A DNA stretch of 35,533 nt from an uncultured Clostridia bacterium (GTDB lineage Bacteria > Bacillota > Clostridia > Christensenellales > Borkfalkiaceae). The notes below the pieces were generated by a model. The model did no database searches, was not told the DNA's origin, and saw only the letters and a list, made by a program, of their open reading frames with translations. The position numbers were made by a program, and so were the translations under genes. The DNA lies in the NCBI GenBank assembly GCA_946055105.1, contig CAMGEK010000007.1:1-35533 (forward strand), given 5' to 3'. This document shows positions 34,288-35,533 of this stretch, in pieces. Position 1 is the first letter of the stretch; each line of letters begins with the position of its first letter.

Positions 34288-34316
34288 ATTATAGCGGAAC
34301 GCGCGGAAAAAGTAAA
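34288..34316 (-). promoter_or_regulatory. Promoter of the RlmI-like gene, predicted leaderless
   Basis: Minus-strand TTTACT (34311-34316), 17-bp spacer, TATAAT (34288-34293). Only six bases (AGGCGC) lie between the -10 and the ATG (34281-34279), so transcription should start at or next to the start codon. Confidence 0.8.
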
Positions 34317-34435
34317 GCGGATTGCGGGCGCGGTCGGCGCGAGCGGAAAAGTCGCGATCGGGAACGGGGACGGAACGGGTTCGCGCGGCGGCGAAAAAAA
34401 TTTTACGCAAAAGTGCGGACGGGACGGGCTGTCGC

Positions 34436-34463
34436 TTGCAATTTCACGCATATATGATATAAT
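34436..34463 (+). promoter_or_regulatory. Promoter of the ZIP gene, predicted leaderless
   Basis: TTGCAA (34436-34441), 16-bp spacer, TATAAT (34458-34463) with TGA before it (extended -10). The ATG is at 34472, eight bases after the -10, with no Shine-Dalgarno. Confidence 0.8.
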
Positions 34464-34471
34464 ATGGCGGT

Positions 34472-35332
34472 ATGGAATACTTAGCAATCATCGGAATTAC
34501 GTTTTTATCGGGCGTCGTCGGAACGGGCCTGGGCGGGGTTTTAGGCGCCGTATTGCGGCGCGATTCCAATAAAATCGTCAGTCTGCTGCTCTCGTTCGCG
34601 GCGGGGATCATGCTCGCCGTGGTCTGTTTCGAACTGATGAGCGAACCCGTCGAACTCATGCGTCAAGGCGCGCTTCCCGGTTATACGCCGCTGGTCGTCG
34701 TGGCGGCGGTCGTCGCGGGATACGGATTGATCCATCTCCTGAACGCGCTGATCGACAAAAAGACCAACCGCGAGGTGGCGCATATCGATCGGAATCATCC
34801 CGCCACGGCGGACGATCTGGACGAGCTGATTCACGCCGATCATTTGAAGGCGCACGTCGCCGAAAAATCGCGGTTGTTCGTCGCGGGGTTGGTCATGATG
34901 TTCGCGATCGCGCTCCACAATATGCCCGAAGGCATGGTCATCGGCGCGTCTTACGCAATCTCCGAGGATCTTCTTTCCAATCTCTTTACGGGGAGCGGAT
35001 TCATCATGGCGATCGTGATCGGACTGCATAACGTACCCGAGGGCATGGCGGTCTCCGTGCCCTTGATTTCGGGCGGAATGGGCAAGGGGAAGGCGATCCT
35101 GCTCACCGCGTTGAGCGGACTTCCCACCGTTGTCGGCGCGGTCATGGGGTACGCGCTCGGCGGAATCAACGACGTCATGCTCGAACTGTCTCTGGGATTC
35201 GCGAGCGGCGCAATGCTGTACGTCGTGTTCGGAGAACTGTTGCCCGAATCCATTCTCATGTGGAAGAGCAAGCTGCCCGCGTTTTCGCTCTTTCTCGGCG
35301 TCGTTTTGGGATTTCTTCTGGTCGTCTATTGA
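34472..35332 (+). CDS. ZIP-family divalent metal transporter (ZupT-like)
   Basis: A 286-aa membrane protein with about eight hydrophobic helices. The metal-site signatures of the ZIP family are both present: HNMPEGM from H149 (helix 4) and HNVPEGMAVSVPL from H186 (helix 5). A His/Asp-rich cytoplasmic loop (HIDRNHPATADDLDELIHADH, about 109-129) could bind metal. The family imports Zn2+, Fe2+, Mn2+ or related ions. It stands alone, divergent from the RlmI-like gene (190-bp gap). The promoter position implies a leader of only about 2 nt. No clear terminator is visible in 35333-35440, only short imperfect inverted repeats. Confidence 0.95.
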   Translation: MEYLAIIGITFLSGVVGTGLGGVLGAVLRRDSNKIVSLLLSFAAGIMLAVVCFELMSEPVELMRQGALPGYTPLVVVAAVVAGYGLIHLLNALIDKKTNREVAHIDRNHPATADDLDELIHADHLKAHVAEKSRLFVAGLVMMFAIALHNMPEGMVIGASYAISEDLLSNLFTGSGFIMAIVIGLHNVPEGMAVSVPLISGGMGKGKAILLTALSGLPTVVGAVMGYALGGINDVMLELSLGFASGAMLYVVFGELLPESILMWKSKLPAFSLFLGVVLGFLLVVY

Positions 35333-35441
35333 AAACGAGGCGGGAACGGGGGCGCGGTTTGCGTTTCGTTTCGTTCTCGTCATAAAAAACAGGCCGGATT
35401 ACGACCTTATCTAAAAAAACGAAAAAAGTTTCTCCGAACGC

Positions 35442-35472
35442 TTGACTCTCCTTTAAGGGGATAGATTATTCT
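35442..35472 (+). promoter_or_regulatory. MerR-type promoter with 19-bp spacer
   Basis: TTGACT (35442-35447) and TATTCT (35467-35472) are 19 bp apart. An imperfect dyad CTCTCCTT...AAGGGGATAG fills the spacer. Over-long spacing with a central dyad is the classic MerR-family promoter design, which fits autoregulation of the gene that starts at 35493. Confidence 0.75.
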
Positions 35473-35492
35473 CACAGGAAAGGAGCGGAACG

Positions 35493-35533
35493 ATGTACAA
35501 ACTCGGCGAATTCAGCATGCTTTCCAAGACGAC
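35493..35533 (+). CDS. MerR-family transcriptional regulator (5' end only)
   Basis: The reading frame begins at ATG 35493 after AAAGGAGCGG and is cut by the window edge after 13 codons. The peptide MYKLGEFSMLSKT matches the start of the MerR winged helix-turn-helix (typically [KL]IGEFSKL[TS]). The MerR-type promoter just upstream supports the call. Effector and targets cannot be judged. Confidence 0.75.
   Translation, partial: MYKLGEFSMLSKT

Overview
The window reads as a chromosomal segment of a Bacillota (Clostridia-like) bacterium. The signs are AGGAGG-type ribosome binding sites, sigma-A promoters (TTGACA-17-TATAAT type), a LacI-controlled sugar ABC operon with MsmE/F/G-like parts, a yybP-ykoY riboswitch, and lipoproteins with gut-Clostridia style modules. 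G+C is high (near 60% by eye). A more exact placement, for example Christensenellales, would be a guess.

Layout. (1) 1-380: array of 65-bp tandem repeats, entering from upstream. (2) 401-7720: four-gene plus-strand run uvrB, HAD-GNAT fusion, uvrA, PLP aminotransferase, ended by a strong hairpin terminator. (3) 7788-24104: a 16-kb fructan-utilisation cluster lying between two 90-bp direct repeats. It has a divergent LacI-type regulator and one long operon: a CBM-like lipoprotein, a 42-aa peptide, a 93-aa repeat-bearing lipoprotein, a PfkB sugar kinase, a small membrane protein, an ABC sugar importer (binding protein and two permeases, no ATPase), and three GH32 enzymes with different predicted locations (cytoplasm, lipid-anchored, membrane-anchored). 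(4) 24184-25715: PlsC-like acyltransferase with a zinc ribbon, with its own promoter and terminator. (5) 25763-30643: promoter, a candidate manganese (yybP-ykoY) riboswitch, a CaCA cation exchanger and a heterodimeric ABC exporter, in one transcription unit. (6) 30738-32547: ClC chloride transporter with a TrkA-C-like tail. (7) 32621-34281 on the minus strand: a low-GC GNAT acetyltransferase and an RlmI-like rRNA methyltransferase. (8) 34436-35332: ZIP metal transporter. (9) 35442 to the end: a MerR-type promoter and the first codons of a MerR regulator.

How the genes could work together (inference): surface GH32 enzymes and CBM modules would capture and cut levan or inulin. The binding protein and permeases would import fructose or fructo-oligosaccharides, using an ATPase encoded elsewhere. 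The cytoplasmic GH32 would finish hydrolysis and the PfkB kinase would phosphorylate the fructose. Separately, the riboswitch would switch on cation and ABC export when manganese is high, and a ZIP transporter lies nearby.

The observations most worth following are the direct repeats that bracket the catabolic cluster, the riboswitch whose P1 strand overlaps an RBS-masking hairpin, and the adjacent divergent rRNA methyltransferase and ZIP genes whose -10 boxes imply leaderless mRNAs.
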